DNA from: Epichloe hybrida | Lineage: Eukaryota > Ascomycota > Sordariomycetes > Hypocreales > Clavicipitaceae | Assembly: GCA_019022495.1 (NCBI GenBank) | Contig: JAFEKR010000001.1 | Location: 7,192,001-7,256,000, forward strand | DNA length: 64,000 bases | Direction: 5' to 3' | In this document: positions 23,037 to 34,324 of the stretch, piece after piece | Layout: the number at the start of each line of letters is the position of its first letter | Numbering within the stretch: the stretch's first letter is position 1 | The notes under the pieces: model-generated | The model's input: only the letters and a program-made list of their open reading frames with translations | The model's database searches: none | What the model was told of the DNA's origin: nothing | Made by a program: the position numbers and the translations under genes

Positions 23037-23921
23037 ATGGGCTTCCTCACAGAAGGTCTGCACATCGGCCCAGGCGGCATGTCCCGTCCCTCCAAGCACC
23101 GTCGCGACGCCTCCCGCTCGCGCAAGAAGCATCGTTCCCAGTCTCGCTCTCGCTCCAGCTCTCGCACCCGGGGCGGCAACTCCATTGCAGGCGCTCTGCT
23201 CGGCGGCCTCACGGGAGATGGCTACTACTACAACAAGCATAACTCGTCGCGGGGTTCCCTTTTCGGCATGGGGAACAACAGCCGTTCGAGCCTCTTCAAC
23301 TTTGGAAGTAAGTCTTGCAGGCGTTCGTCAGCCGGTGATCGGAGCCATCACTGAACTGACCTTGTCCCAGACAGATCGTCGTACTACAAGCGCTCTCCGC
23401 GTCAAGGCTTCATGCAACGGACCTATAGGCGCCTCAAGCGCCTCATCAGAGACCTCGTTCACTATGCGAAACGCCATCCCTGGAAAGTCTTCATCCTCGT
23501 CGTCATGCCGCTCATCACGACAGGCGTTCTAGGCGGCCTGCTCGCTCGCTTTGGACTTCGGATCCCCCCTTCGTTGGAGCGCATGATCGGGGTCGCCTCG
23601 CGGGCCGCGTCCGGTGATTCCTTTGGGCTCGTGAGCGATGCGGTCCGCATGGCTGGCAACCTTGGCGGTAATGCCCGCGCGAGCAGCGTTGCGCGGGGAC
23701 ACGACGGCGGCATGCAGTGGGAGAAGAGGTCGAGCTACGGCAGCTATGGCGGCGGCCACGACCACCACGACCGCTACGACCACCACGACCGCTACGACCG
23801 CTACGGTGGCTACGATGGCTACGGCTACGGCGGGTCGAGAAGTCAACAAGGTGTGGCCGCTGGCTATGGTGTTGATAGCTGGGGGAACGCTGTTGCTGAC
23901 ATGGCCAAGAAGTTCTTCTGA
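23037..23921 (+). CDS. Uncharacterised small membrane protein with Arg/Ser-rich head and His/Tyr/Gly-rich tail
   Basis: The model join(23037..23307, 23371..23921) gives 273 aa; the 63-bp intron (GTAAGT...TCCCAG) joins FNFG to NRSSYYKRSPRQ in frame. The first about 50 residues are strongly basic (KHRRDASRSRKKHRSQSRSR). A segment rich in Gly/Ser/Asn/Tyr follows. A single hydrophobic stretch near residues 125-145 (VFILVVMPLITTGVLGGLLA) is a likely membrane helix, preceded by basic residues (YRRLKRLIRDLVHYAKRHPW), which suggests the N-terminus stays in the cytosol. The tail has a low-complexity repeat (HDHHDRYDHHDRYDRYGGYD) encoded by an 18-bp tandem duplication. I do not recognise a family and propose no function. 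The His-rich tail could bind metal, but that is speculation. Confidence 0.78.
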
Positions 23922-24941
23922 GCGGCACCTCTACATAATTTTTCTTTCTGGTCAAACACACCGCACATGCGAAGACGGGTATGATCGTAGATGATCTTTT
24001 GGTCCCTGAAGGTTTTTTTTTTTTTTTTTGGAGGTCTCTCTAGGTTGCTTGGTTCGTCGGCGCATCACGGTGTTTGGTAGGCGGCATCTCTGTTGCTGGT
24101 TCTTGTTCGGTTTTTCGGTTCTACGCAGTCCTCACCGTTACTTCTTATCGTCTGCTTGCGTATTTTGCATGAGTAGTGGACAACAAGGTTCAAGTGTGTC
24201 ACGTCTGCTTCGAGCCACACGTTCGTGATTCACGTGCATCTACACGATATACGCGGCTTGGCTGGCCCCAAACTGGTAGTCAAATTATTTGCAACATCGG
24301 TCTAAATTCGAGCGAGATCAACTTCCCAAACCTCATTGTGTAAACTTTCCCGAGCGACCTGCCACCTTGTCCGATGCAGATATGTCCAAATGATAAAAGT
24401 GATAAAAACCCACCCCGCAACCCCCCCAATTCCCTCCATAGCGAAACCCAACTGCACCATGCCCCATACCTCGGACCCGCGCGGCCTTCACTCCGATAGG
24501 AAATATAGCAAGGAGACGAGACACACACACAAGACGTACTATGTGTTCATGCTTAAAGTAACAAATGCTCATGCAAAAGTCATCAAACGCCAAATGCGTC
24601 AAATCGTCCAAGGTGACTCAGTCTTGTCCGTCGACTTTTCATCAAGTCTTTTGGCACTCCATGTAAAAGGTACTAGCCAAAACGATTCAAAAGCTCGTAG
24701 ATATAGATATCCTTCTTCTTCCCCTTCCCAACACATAACTCGCTGTTGTGAGAGATGAGCGGGTACGTGTTATTCCATATACATTCATGATAAGGTGGTT
24801 TTTTTTTTTTGGTAAGGTAATTGTTTTCTTTTTTTTTTCCACAGAAATACTCATCCGTCACTTGTTGTGCCAGGTCTTGCAGAGAGAGAAAATCTCGGGT
24901 GTCCCCCCATGGCGCAAACGGGGTTTACTCTTGGCAAGGCA
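23922..24941. other. Convergent intergenic region
   Basis: The 3' flanks of the membrane-protein gene and the large minus-strand gene meet here. It holds a T run at 24,013-24,029 and pyrimidine-rich tracts. No gene is supported. Confidence 0.5.
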
Positions 24942-27890
24942 TCATGAAGGGTCGGTGTCTTTGCTCGGCTTCCAAAATTGCATCATGCGACCAAGTCGTT
25001 TCGTCTTGCTGTTCTTGGACCAACTTCTCTTTGCCTCGCTTCCATTGTCCAAGGTGACTTCCATGGACAACTTGCTTCGTTCCCCGTGAGAACTGCTAAT
25101 CAAGCGGCCCAGAGACACCAAGCTTGATCGTCGGCGTCCAAAGGCAGCGGACGACACCGAGACGGGGCGTTGTTCGCGGAGGCTTGGTTGTGACATGCGG
25201 GCGGTAGGTATGAAAGCGCTCTCTCGCGTCATTGTCGAGGTGCAAGACGTGAGTGAAGGAATGTCATAGTCGACTGAGATCCGCACTTCTGGTCCAGGCT
25301 CACCCATGAGCAGTGAATGAAAGGTATTTTCATCCGTGACAGATGATGGCGCTGTGGATAGTCTCTGTGCATCAATGGACATGAGCGAGCGCGGCGAGGG
25401 ATAGGACGATGCGTGGCTTGTTGAGTAAGGGCTAAGGGGAACAGCCATGCCGTTGATCAGAGGTATTGATTGATTGACTTCTACTGAAGATGTGTCTCGG
25501 CGGCCGGGGGCCAGACTAGAAGATGACGGTGCAGAGTTGTTTTCATCTGCAGACAGACAGCCGAAGACGGACGCGTTACGGAAAATTATTGGTGGGCTTT
25601 CTTCAGCAATGACCTCTTCGTGCAGTGACGTCTTGGAACATTCAGGACGCACAGCGTGGACCGCGGAAGCATCGTCGGAATCTGTGCTGCCGTAGCTAGG
25701 CCTGCGAGATAAGGCTGCTTTGATTGACGTGTCGCTCGCAACCAGTTCGTTGGGTAGCTCTGCGGCGGCCAATTTTGTCGTTGCATGTGGCGTCGCCTCC
25801 CCATCAGAATGATTCGTCTCCTCGCCCTCGAGCTCGTCTGATTCAGAGTCAAGTTGCTCCGATGAGGTTTCTCCGTCCTCCTCTTCGTCCTCCTCAAACA
25901 CATCTGCCATAGTGGAACTGCTTCCAAATTGATGAATCCCAGCACACCCAGGGTCGAATGGAGGAAGATCCGGTGCAGATTCCGCACGACGATGATAGTG
26001 CATGCCTGGACCGCTGAAACCTTTCATGCCCTGAGCACTGTGTAATCGTCGCTTCCCAGCATTCCCAGCCGCTCGTTGTGCGGCATCCCACTCCGGATTA
26101 TGGGGCAAGGGGGTGTTGAAAGGCCCGAGGGCAGCGTCCAAGTCAATCATGGGAAACGAGCCCTCCTCGTCCGGCCGCCGCCGCTTGGGAGTGCCGGAGT
26201 CTTCTGTCGACTGGGATCCAGTTACGAGGACAGTGGGTGTAGTCGGTGGTATCTGAGTATCAGGAGCAGCTTGGTTCACATCGGTTTCATCTTCATCATT
26301 CTCCACGGGACCAACTGAGGCGGGAGGGGTTGGCGGGCGAATCGCAAGTATCTTAGATCTCTTCTTGTTACTCCGGAGAGGGAGGATTACACCGGCCCAT
26401 CCTTTGACACGTTTCTTCCTACTTGTCTTTTGACGAAACTTCTTGGCGTCATTGGAGTCATATACAGCAGCGTCATCATCATCAGAGGAGTGGGTTTCGT
26501 GGTCGGATGAGGAGCTTGCGGTTGCTGGCTTGTTCACAGACTCGGAAGAGCTGGAGCTGCATGAGCGATGTTTTGATGCAGGCATGGAACCAATAAAGGG
26601 ATCCAAGCCAAAGAATGACCATCTTTTTGGAGTCTTCACGGGACTTGGGTTTGCAGTAGTGGCCGAGTGCGATGTGGACATGTCCAGCAATGTTGGGATA
26701 GAGTTTCGTCGCCTAGGCGAGGTGTTCCCAGCCGCAACGACGAATTTGAGATCGGTGCCCGTTCGCTGCAAGATGGCACCTGCGGTACTTGGTCTCGATT
26801 CAACCGTCTCACGAGTTGGGCTTCGAGTTAGTCGTGCGGGGCTGTCACTACCTCCGGGAGACGCAGCAGACACAATGGACGATATACTGCCTGAAACAGA
26901 ATGGCTGGGGCGGGCGGTCACCGTACTAGATGTGTCGTTGGAGACCAGGGACAATGGTCGAGGAATAAACTCCAGAGTGTCCGAAAATCCGACCCGAGCA
27001 CGTCCGGCCTTGGATTGTCTGGGGCTGGGCTCCATTCTGGGCGGCGAAGTTGGGATGGGTATTGAATGGTTAATGATGGTGTTTTCCTCAGTGTCTTTCA
27101 GAGCCTGGATGGGGACGGGGTTGGCTAGAGGTTCTGGTAGTGGAAAAGGTTGATCATCCAGGGGCAGGAGTGTGCCTTGGTGCGGATTAAACGTCGTCGG
27201 GCTGTTTGGGGCGCTGCTGCCTTTGTGCAACATGAAGTCGGGCTGTGGGCATAGAAAAGGCAGGTCGTTGGTCGATATTGCACCAGACACACCACGCCGG
27301 TGGCCTCTCCGTGTCGGCAGTGGTTGTAGGCCCGGGGAGGCAAAGCCGCTTTCTGACTTGGTTGGGCTCGTGCTCATCACGGCAATGGAGTTGCCATCTC
27401 GTATGCTTCCACCGACGAATTCGCTTCCACCCCGACAATGTCCGTGACCGGCAGGCTGCGACGGTGATGGCATAGGCCTTGCTGAATTTGGTGTGATGGG
27501 TGGGCTCAGTATGGCCATAGAATCGATGTCTGTGGGAATCGAGGCTCCTGGATTGAAAGAAAACTGTGGCAGGGCCGCTGGTTGATTTCCTCTTCCTAGA
27601 TCTGCAGTTGGCGATGTACTGAGGGGTCGACTTTGAATATCGGCCATCGACATAGGACGCCGCCGCGGCCTTGCAATGGGTGGTCCTGCCAAGGGAGGGG
27701 ACGCGGGAAACACAAATGGTGGGTTCGGTAAGCGGCATTCGGCAGAACATGCGTTATCCCTATTCAATGTCGAGGCATTCGCATCATAGTTGGCTTCTGA
27801 AAGCTGGTCTAATGTTCGGTCAAAGGCATGAGTGGTTGAGCGAGATGCCACAGCATCCGCTGCATACCCAGTGTCATGGGTGGTTGCCAT
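24942..27890 (-). CDS. Large disordered Ser/Pro-rich protein (fungal 'cell wall proline rich protein' type)
   Basis: This single-exon ORF of 982 codons starts at an ATG at 27890. It is Ser/Thr/Pro-rich and disordered over most of its length. Short conserved-looking islands stand out: LPTRRGHRRGVSGAISTNDL near residue 200, KAGRARVGFSDTLEFIPRPL near 300, TPKRWSFFGLDPFIGSMPAS near 430, a basic stretch RQKTSRKKRVKGWAGVILPL, and a basic C-terminal part with GRRRSSLVSLGRLISSS and KRLGRMMQFWKPSKDTDPS. The RGHRR...SGAIS motif occurs in a fungal protein family labelled cell-wall proline-rich. There is no signal peptide or GPI signal, so that label should not be taken as proof of location. Many RxxS sites suggest heavy phosphorylation. 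Function is unknown. Confidence 0.85.
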   Translation of the reverse strand: MATTHDTGYAADAVASRSTTHAFDRTLDQLSEANYDANASTLNRDNACSAECRLPNPPFVFPASPPLAGPPIARPRRRPMSMADIQSRPLSTSPTADLGRGNQPAALPQFSFNPGASIPTDIDSMAILSPPITPNSARPMPSPSQPAGHGHCRGGSEFVGGSIRDGNSIAVMSTSPTKSESGFASPGLQPLPTRRGHRRGVSGAISTNDLPFLCPQPDFMLHKGSSAPNSPTTFNPHQGTLLPLDDQPFPLPEPLANPVPIQALKDTEENTIINHSIPIPTSPPRMEPSPRQSKAGRARVGFSDTLEFIPRPLSLVSNDTSSTVTARPSHSVSGSISSIVSAASPGGSDSPARLTRSPTRETVESRPSTAGAILQRTGTDLKFVVAAGNTSPRRRNSIPTLLDMSTSHSATTANPSPVKTPKRWSFFGLDPFIGSMPASKHRSCSSSSSESVNKPATASSSSDHETHSSDDDDAAVYDSNDAKKFRQKTSRKKRVKGWAGVILPLRSNKKRSKILAIRPPTPPASVGPVENDEDETDVNQAAPDTQIPPTTPTVLVTGSQSTEDSGTPKRRRPDEEGSFPMIDLDAALGPFNTPLPHNPEWDAAQRAAGNAGKRRLHSAQGMKGFSGPGMHYHRRAESAPDLPPFDPGCAGIHQFGSSSTMADVFEEDEEEDGETSSEQLDSESDELEGEETNHSDGEATPHATTKLAAAELPNELVASDTSIKAALSRRPSYGSTDSDDASAVHAVRPECSKTSLHEEVIAEESPPIIFRNASVFGCLSADENNSAPSSSSLAPGRRDTSSVEVNQSIPLINGMAVPLSPYSTSHASSYPSPRSLMSIDAQRLSTAPSSVTDENTFHSLLMGEPGPEVRISVDYDIPSLTSCTSTMTRESAFIPTARMSQPSLREQRPVSVSSAAFGRRRSSLVSLGRLISSSHGERSKLSMEVTLDNGSEAKRSWSKNSKTKRLGRMMQFWKPSKDTDPS

Positions 27891-28644
27891 CTATTCCTCC
27901 AGCCGCGCTGCGGCAACCGAACTTGACGGACAACTCAAAAAGTCGGGGGTGACCATAGGATGATAAATGCTTGGTTGTATGACAGCAGTACACCAGACCT
28001 CGCTCGTGTTGGATGTCCAACCCAGGGGAGGCCAGCAAGAGGCGACAAACGAGGAATAATGGTTACAACGAGGAGGATGTGAGCAAGACAAGATAGAGAG
28101 TTGATTTTCCACTAAGAACTTGACGCAATGACTATGTTAGCACATGTTGACACTGATTGGATGAGTATTTTGTCATGGATGCCTGTTTCGCTGTGGCAGG
28201 CTCACAGACATGCACGACTGGACGGCGAGAGTTGAGTTTGCGACAAGTGGACGGACCTGATGGTGAGGAAAATGCAAATGTAAAGCGCTTGAAACCGAGT
28301 GCAAAAGCCAAGGCAAAGAGGCAAAATCAAGACGACAAATGAGTGGACGGACAAGACCAGCGACTGCTCTCGGGGAGGAGTGCTACTGGAATTGCACCAA
28401 ATGACGACGGCAATCGTGCGTGAAGCGCAGAGTGAGCCACCAGGCGATGAAGTTGCAAAAGATGGAGGAAGGACTGCTGAGTGAGGGAGAGGAAAGGCGA
28501 ACGGGGAAGAGGAGGGGGGCGAGGCCCGCTAGACAGGGAACGAGCGAGATTGGCCAACAAGTTTGGGCCAGGACAGGGAACATGGAGGACAGGCAGGCAG
28601 GCATGGATGGACCAGGGACATGGGCCACGACCAAGGCCTTGGCC

Positions 28645-28712
28645 AAGGCCAAGCAAGGCCAAGCAAGGCCAAGCAAGGCCAAGCCATTGAATGAATGAAT
28701 GAATGAATGAAT
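28645..28712. repeat. Two adjoining microsatellites (10-bp and 4-bp units)
   Basis: Four exact copies of AAGGCCAAGC (28,645-28,684) are followed after four bases by six copies of GAAT (28,689-28,712). Confidence 0.9.
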
Positions 28713-28813
28713 GGCATGGACCCGCGCGGGCCTTGGCTGCAAGTCCTGCCAGGCACCTGCAGACAGACCAAGACCAGCACCCAGCACAGCAGACTCGGCC
28801 TGGCAGCTGGCGC

Positions 28814-28849
28814 ATGTTCCAAATGTTCCAGATGTTCCAGATGTTCCAG
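28814..28849. repeat. 9-bp tandem repeat ATGTTCCAG, four copies
   Basis: Four head-to-tail units at 28,814, 28,823, 28,832 and 28,841; the first differs at its last base. Confidence 0.9.
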
Positions 28850-31800
28850 ATGTGCTCAACCCCCAATTTTGCCAGTGTCCACCAGCCTCTGCCCGCTGCC
28901 CACTGTGCATAGTGCGTGCGTACATATAGATCTGCAGGCACCGGTGCTAGGCAGGTGAAGGATGCATCCAGCACGACATGTCGGCTTGTCGAGGCCAAGA
29001 GTTTCGAACTAGCCTCCATTGCGTGCATGGGCCGCCCACCTCCTTCTCGCGTTCTCTCCACTCTCCATGTTATCGAAATGCCTGCTAGCCTGGGTTCCCA
29101 GCTGCCAACCCACACACCCACCTCGTGTCACAGAAGAGTACAGAGAGACCTCTCTATTCTCCGACATGGCGCTGTTTATTAAACACGACTTATTTCTCGT
29201 TCATGCACGAGCAAGCAACTGCATTGTGCATCGTGTCGAAGGTGCACACTCTGATGCAGCAAATCCCATCGAAAAAAACACAGACACAGACGCTCGATGG
29301 AAGGAGACGCTAAAGGCCGAAAATTCGGTATGACGGCGTGGGTTGCTACATACATAATAATGACGGGGAAATGAAGACAAGTGTGCTTGAACCCACGAAT
29401 AACAATGGGGATTTTGCTCCGGCTGCAGTGTTTTGTGGCTCGGCTGACAGACAACACAGTTGGCCCGTGACAGCATACCGCCGAAGAATGGAACGAACAT
29501 GAACATGTCTGCATCCGCTAAACCAGAGGCCGCCTCGCTATTTACATATGTACGGATCCGTACATATGGCAGTGATGGAGTCTCGTGTTGGCAAGACAGG
29601 GCAGAAACTCATCTTCTCCCTTGCAGTCCCAGGTTGGCTTGTTTCCTGTGGGTGGTCAACGCTGGACCCCTCCTCCCCTGCCCTGGAAGAAAGCGCTGGG
29701 TGGCGCAGCCAAAGCGTGTCGTTAATACGGAGTGGAGTAGTTTTGCTTTTCTTGGGCGAAGGCGGCCCAGGGCCCATTTCGGCATAACCGGCCGTGCCAC
29801 GAGCAGTCAGGCCGTACAGTATGTACAGTGGGTGTACGGAGTACAATCTAGTCCGTATTACGCGTCAAGACCGTTGGTTTCGCGTCACCCTCTTTCAGGC
29901 ATAACAAGATGAGGAAATTGCTGCTGGGGGTAAAGAGAGAGGCCCATCATCGTGGCGTTTCCGAGTTGCAACACTGCAACACGGCGACTTCTTCTTCGTC
30001 TTCGATAGGGACGTCATCCGAGTTCGATTGCTAGGTTCAACTCAACTGGCAAAACGTATAATGCGGGCTGGCGCACACAGCTTCGTGTTCTCAACCTTGT
30101 GATCAAAGCATCTTTTGTTGAACTGCATGGCGGCTACTTGCATCGAATGTTGAACCGTTGGCAGAGCACAAGCAAGATAATAAGCCATCCCAACTTCAAG
30201 CAGCTTCGGATCCAATACTTTTCGCCTGCATTAGACCGGAGAAAGTGCCTGCACATACCAGACCGACTGTTTTGTGCCATGCAATCGTCTAATGATGAAG
30301 TTGTACAGCATGCTTGGGCAATCCACTTCCATCTGCTTCCCCCAGAGTGGCAATTCATATGCCGAACTTCCATCCAGATCCGTCCCTCCTTCCACTCCCT
30401 ACCTATCGAATGCTCTCTGGTTTTCTCGCCAACTACTCCGTACTCCGTAGTGCTGGCTGGCACACTCTGGCAAGGCAAGGGCCACAGCTCTCAACTAGTC
30501 CTGTGGCTCGCAAATGAGACATCTGTTCACACGAAAACTGCCCTAATTCGTAGGCTTGATGCGCCTCAGACCGATAGAATCGGATCGAGCGAGACATGAA
30601 TCGAATTGACGAACCCTTTTTTTTTCAAAGTTTTTTTTTGACGATTCGACTTGAGATGAAAGACATGTGGAAAGATGCCAGGACATATCTGACATTACCA
30701 AGTTGAGTTCCCGGTGATCGTGCTAGCGCTACTTTTCCAAGACACGCTTTTCTTTTCTTTTCCCTTCATCCCTTGCTTCGGCCTAAACTCCACCTCGTTC
30801 GCTACTTGTGTGAGTCACTGTATGCTATCTCAGTCTCGAGAAACTTGTCTTCGAAGCTGAACATGACTGTCTTTGATTGGCTTCTTTGTCCTGAAACATA
30901 TCCTCCTCCGTGTGTGCATTTCCTCGTGTTATCTGCTCGATCTTGGTTTACTTTTATATCTCGAACTAGTTTTTTATTACTGCACTCAAGGCAATTATCC
31001 CACTTCTGTTCCATTTTCTCTTCGATCATTTCTTACTGGGGTGAATGTCGCGGATCTGGCAGGGCGCATCAGAAGCAAATGACGATGAACCCCCCCCCCT
31101 TTTGATGTTTCAAGATCCATCGCTTGTCCCACCACCATGACAACCACTGCAACAAAACAACTCTTGCTAACAGGCTAGTCACCATAACGGATCCAGGGTC
31201 ATCGTGGATTGTTGTCGTGGAGCATACATGTGCACATGTACTCCGTACCTACCTACGTACGATATGCGAGCCATGACACCATCTCTCCCACACGCGTATG
31301 TCCCGCGCAAATGTCCCGCGCTAATATCCTCCTCAATGATGAAGGAGCAGCGGTCGGTCGACTGATTTTGTTACGCACTGGCTCGTTGAGTTCTTAACTG
31401 CATCCAAGACACAAGACGCTTTAGAAACCCTCACAGCCCGATGAATACGGGAGCAGAGTGTCCCAACATGAATACCCTGATACAACAGTGTTCTTTGTGA
31501 GTCTTGTGTTGGGAGCGATGATACAAGCTGGTGCCTGTACCCAAGAGGCAAACTACAGTGACAGGCCAAAAGTTTGTGACGACCCCCTCCAGCCCTCCAG
31601 TGCGAAAAAGGCCTGTTTACTCCGTACATAGGTAGGGCTTATGTAGGGAAATAAGGAAATAAGTGTAGTAGGGGTCTTTCTGCTTCCCTAGGAAATTATA
31701 TATTATCCACTCGCCAAGCCGCGTCCAAGGATCAACAAGAACAAATGCCAACCAACCCCTCCCCACTCCGTACAGCGCAATCTCGCTTTCATTCAGGTAG

Positions 31801-33597
31801 ACGTCATTGTCATTGAATGATTTCCGAGCAACATTACAGTACACCCCCTGAATTACTTTACAGATCTCCATGACAGGAGAGATTGAGCGAATTAGGTGCT
31901 AGAACGAAAATAAGGGAGACAGGGGCTAGGTATCAATAGGAATAGTGAGTACCTACGTAGATTCCCTTACATTTTGTATAAAAATTATGTATCTTCTAGT
32001 GGCGCAATATACACACCTTGCGTATTTTCCTTATAGCTCTCTAAAATGATACCGGGGCTATACTATACTTATGTACAGCTGATCGCAGCTGTTACATAAA
32101 GAGGAACGAAAAAATGGGGCATGTAGATTTGTAAAATAATTCAGAGGGGGAAAGTGTATGTATTTGCTCTTCCAAGGTAATACTTTACAGGAGCTACCAG
32201 CTTCTGAATGGCCAATGACTCATGTTCAGAGCCTTGAAGCGCGCTGACCAAAGATTTGCCCTTTCACCAACGGCTGGCTCTGCATCATCATCACCAAACT
32301 CTTCCGCTTGCTCTTTCCACACCAATTCCAGCCCACTGCCGAGTCCGGGTGTTTAGATGACGGGTTGCCCTTTCCATTCAATGGAACAAGAACGACACGG
32401 TACTTTTCTGCTTGTACTTTGCATAGTAGAGGGGCAACAACCAGGCAGCCCTTTGCGGGGGCGGAGGGAGTCTCGACACGCTCTCTAGGCCACCTCTCCC
32501 TCTCGGAGCTTTTGCATCAAATTCAGCCACGCTTTTAGTTTGGATTGTTGGCGAACACTTTGTTCTACGGAGTAGATGGCAGTGGATGACATCAGCCATT
32601 TTGCTCTACGTGTATGTACAAAATACCCCCAGCTTCCAGCCGCTAATAAATACCCTTGCATGGAACTATGTCGGTGCAAGACAATCGGGAAACGCCAGGT
32701 CGACGACTTTCGGTGATTCGTCTCATTCTTGCATTGGAGCTCATTACCTAGGGCCTGCAAAGAGGTCCTGCGTCCGAGCATCAATGGGTTGCTTGTTGGT
32801 GCACGATGCTTGCAGGGACCATAATAAGTCAAGTATTAAACATACATAATTGTGCGAAATTTGCAACCATGCATGAATCTAATTGCGCCGACGAAGCCGC
32901 AAGAGAGGGCAAACTCGACTCTAATAATCATGTTGCTGCCGCATGAAATTGTCCAAACCGTTGGTGTCGCTGTCCGAGGGGTCTTTTTGTTTCACCTGCA
33001 TACGGACTAATTAATAAGTACTCCGTACTAGAGACCGGCCATCCTGTTGTGACGGACGGCATTGACAGTGAGGCAACAAGCTCAATAACGTGGTACGGCG
33101 GGCCACTTGTACAGACGCGTCCGATTGGTTTGCAATCATTCGATGAGGGCTGTCCTCCGTAGACGGGGTCGTTGTGCTGCTCAACACAAAGCCAGCCAGC
33201 AAGTGGTGTGACGTGTGCCCCTGCCAGAGCAAAGCAGCAAACCGTGATGAAACTTGCCATGTTCAGAAAAGGCACGCAAAGATTTCCTAATCGTGTGAGC
33301 CGCCTTGTGCAAGAGACGGCCAGCCACCAGCCACCATGATTATGCAGCGGCGCGAAAGACCCTGAATCTCCTGCGCCACAGTCCAGTCTCCTTCTGCATT
33401 TGTGGGCTCGAGGAGAGGAACTCAATCTTCACCGCCTTATCTTCTTGAGGCTTGATGCTAAAGCTAGAGTCCGCATGGCAGAAAAATTTGGGCGGCATCT
33501 TGCTCGCACTGTCAGACCAACAAGTAGGCCTGCCCGCTCGCGCACGCAACACGAAAAGCAAAAAGCAGGACGACTCATCCGAAATTACACATCAAAA

Positions 33598-34100
33598 ATG
33601 TCCGACGACGAAGTCCCAACCTTCGTGGCTACGGGCGGCCAAGACAAGACCCCCAAGCCTTTGGGCATGCGCAAGAATGGTACGTGTGCCGCCCGGTCTT
33701 GTCTTCCAGTTCTGACACATAAGGCTCTGACATCTTAGCACAGGCAAACAGTGGCACGAAGCAAAGAAAGCTTTTCGTCCTACAAAAGGGCTGACATCCT
33801 ACGAAAGAAGAACAAAGGAGAGGGCTGCTATGGCCCAGATGAAGGCAAAGGAGAAGGAGATGAAGGAAGAGAAGGAAGAGGCAAGAAAGGTGAGCACAAA
33901 TTTTCCCACCTCTACAGGGTAGTCGGCTGACGGGAAGTTTTCCATTTTCGACGCAACAGGAGCAAATCCAGAGGAGTCGTGAGGCTCGTGCCAGGAGGGA
34001 AGAGCGCGAACGATATGAAAAAATGGCCGAGACCATGCATCGCAAGAAAGTTGAGAGGTTGAAGAGGAAGGAGAAGCGCAATAAACTGATCAATTCGTGA
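33598..34100 (+). CDS. CGR1: rRNA-processing protein CGR1
   Basis: A small, highly charged nucleolar protein needed for 60S ribosomal subunit maturation. The model join(33598..33679, 33744..33889, 33960..34100) gives 122 aa. Family features are clear: [32 protein letters not shown], and a long basic/acidic coiled coil that ends [19 protein letters not shown]. Introns are 64 and 70 bp with GT...AG ends. The ATG at 33598 ([16 protein letters not shown]) fits a start just before the conserved region; an upstream in-frame ATG at about 33,475 would add an unlikely basic extension. It lies about 220 bp left of RIP island 1. Confidence 0.93.
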
Positions 34101-34324
34101 CCGCCCAGAGGTCAAAAACGATGTGCCTTTTCCTTTTGTTTCCTCAACGACGAGGTATGACGGCGAAATTGCGGCCATCTTTCAGATGCGATCTTTCGTG
34201 TTGGCTCTGTATCCTTTCATCTATTGGCATTTCTCGTCACATCTGGATGTGGCTTTCTAGGCTGCCATCGGCTTGGTCGGGCCCGCAGGGTCTTGAATCC
34301 CACAAACACAAACATTCCCTATTA

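Larger units (their letters stand above)
27891..33597. other. Gene-poor region, 5.7 kb, not RIP-mutated
   Basis: No ORF here shows a recognisable domain, and I could not build a splice model giving one. Base composition looks normal, unlike the AT-rich islands. It contains short tandem repeats (28,645-28,712 and 28,814-28,849) and a concentration of the TACGGAGTA motif in either orientation (29,835; 30,434; 30,441; 31,239; 31,618; 32,576; 33,019). The proximal 1 kb must hold the promoter of the large disordered protein, and the distal end the promoter of CGR1. Confidence 0.5.

Noticed and set aside
28327..29121. 264-codon minus-strand ORF over the microsatellite cluster
   Set aside because: Its length comes from stop-free tandem repeats, its composition is low-complexity, and it has no family resemblance.
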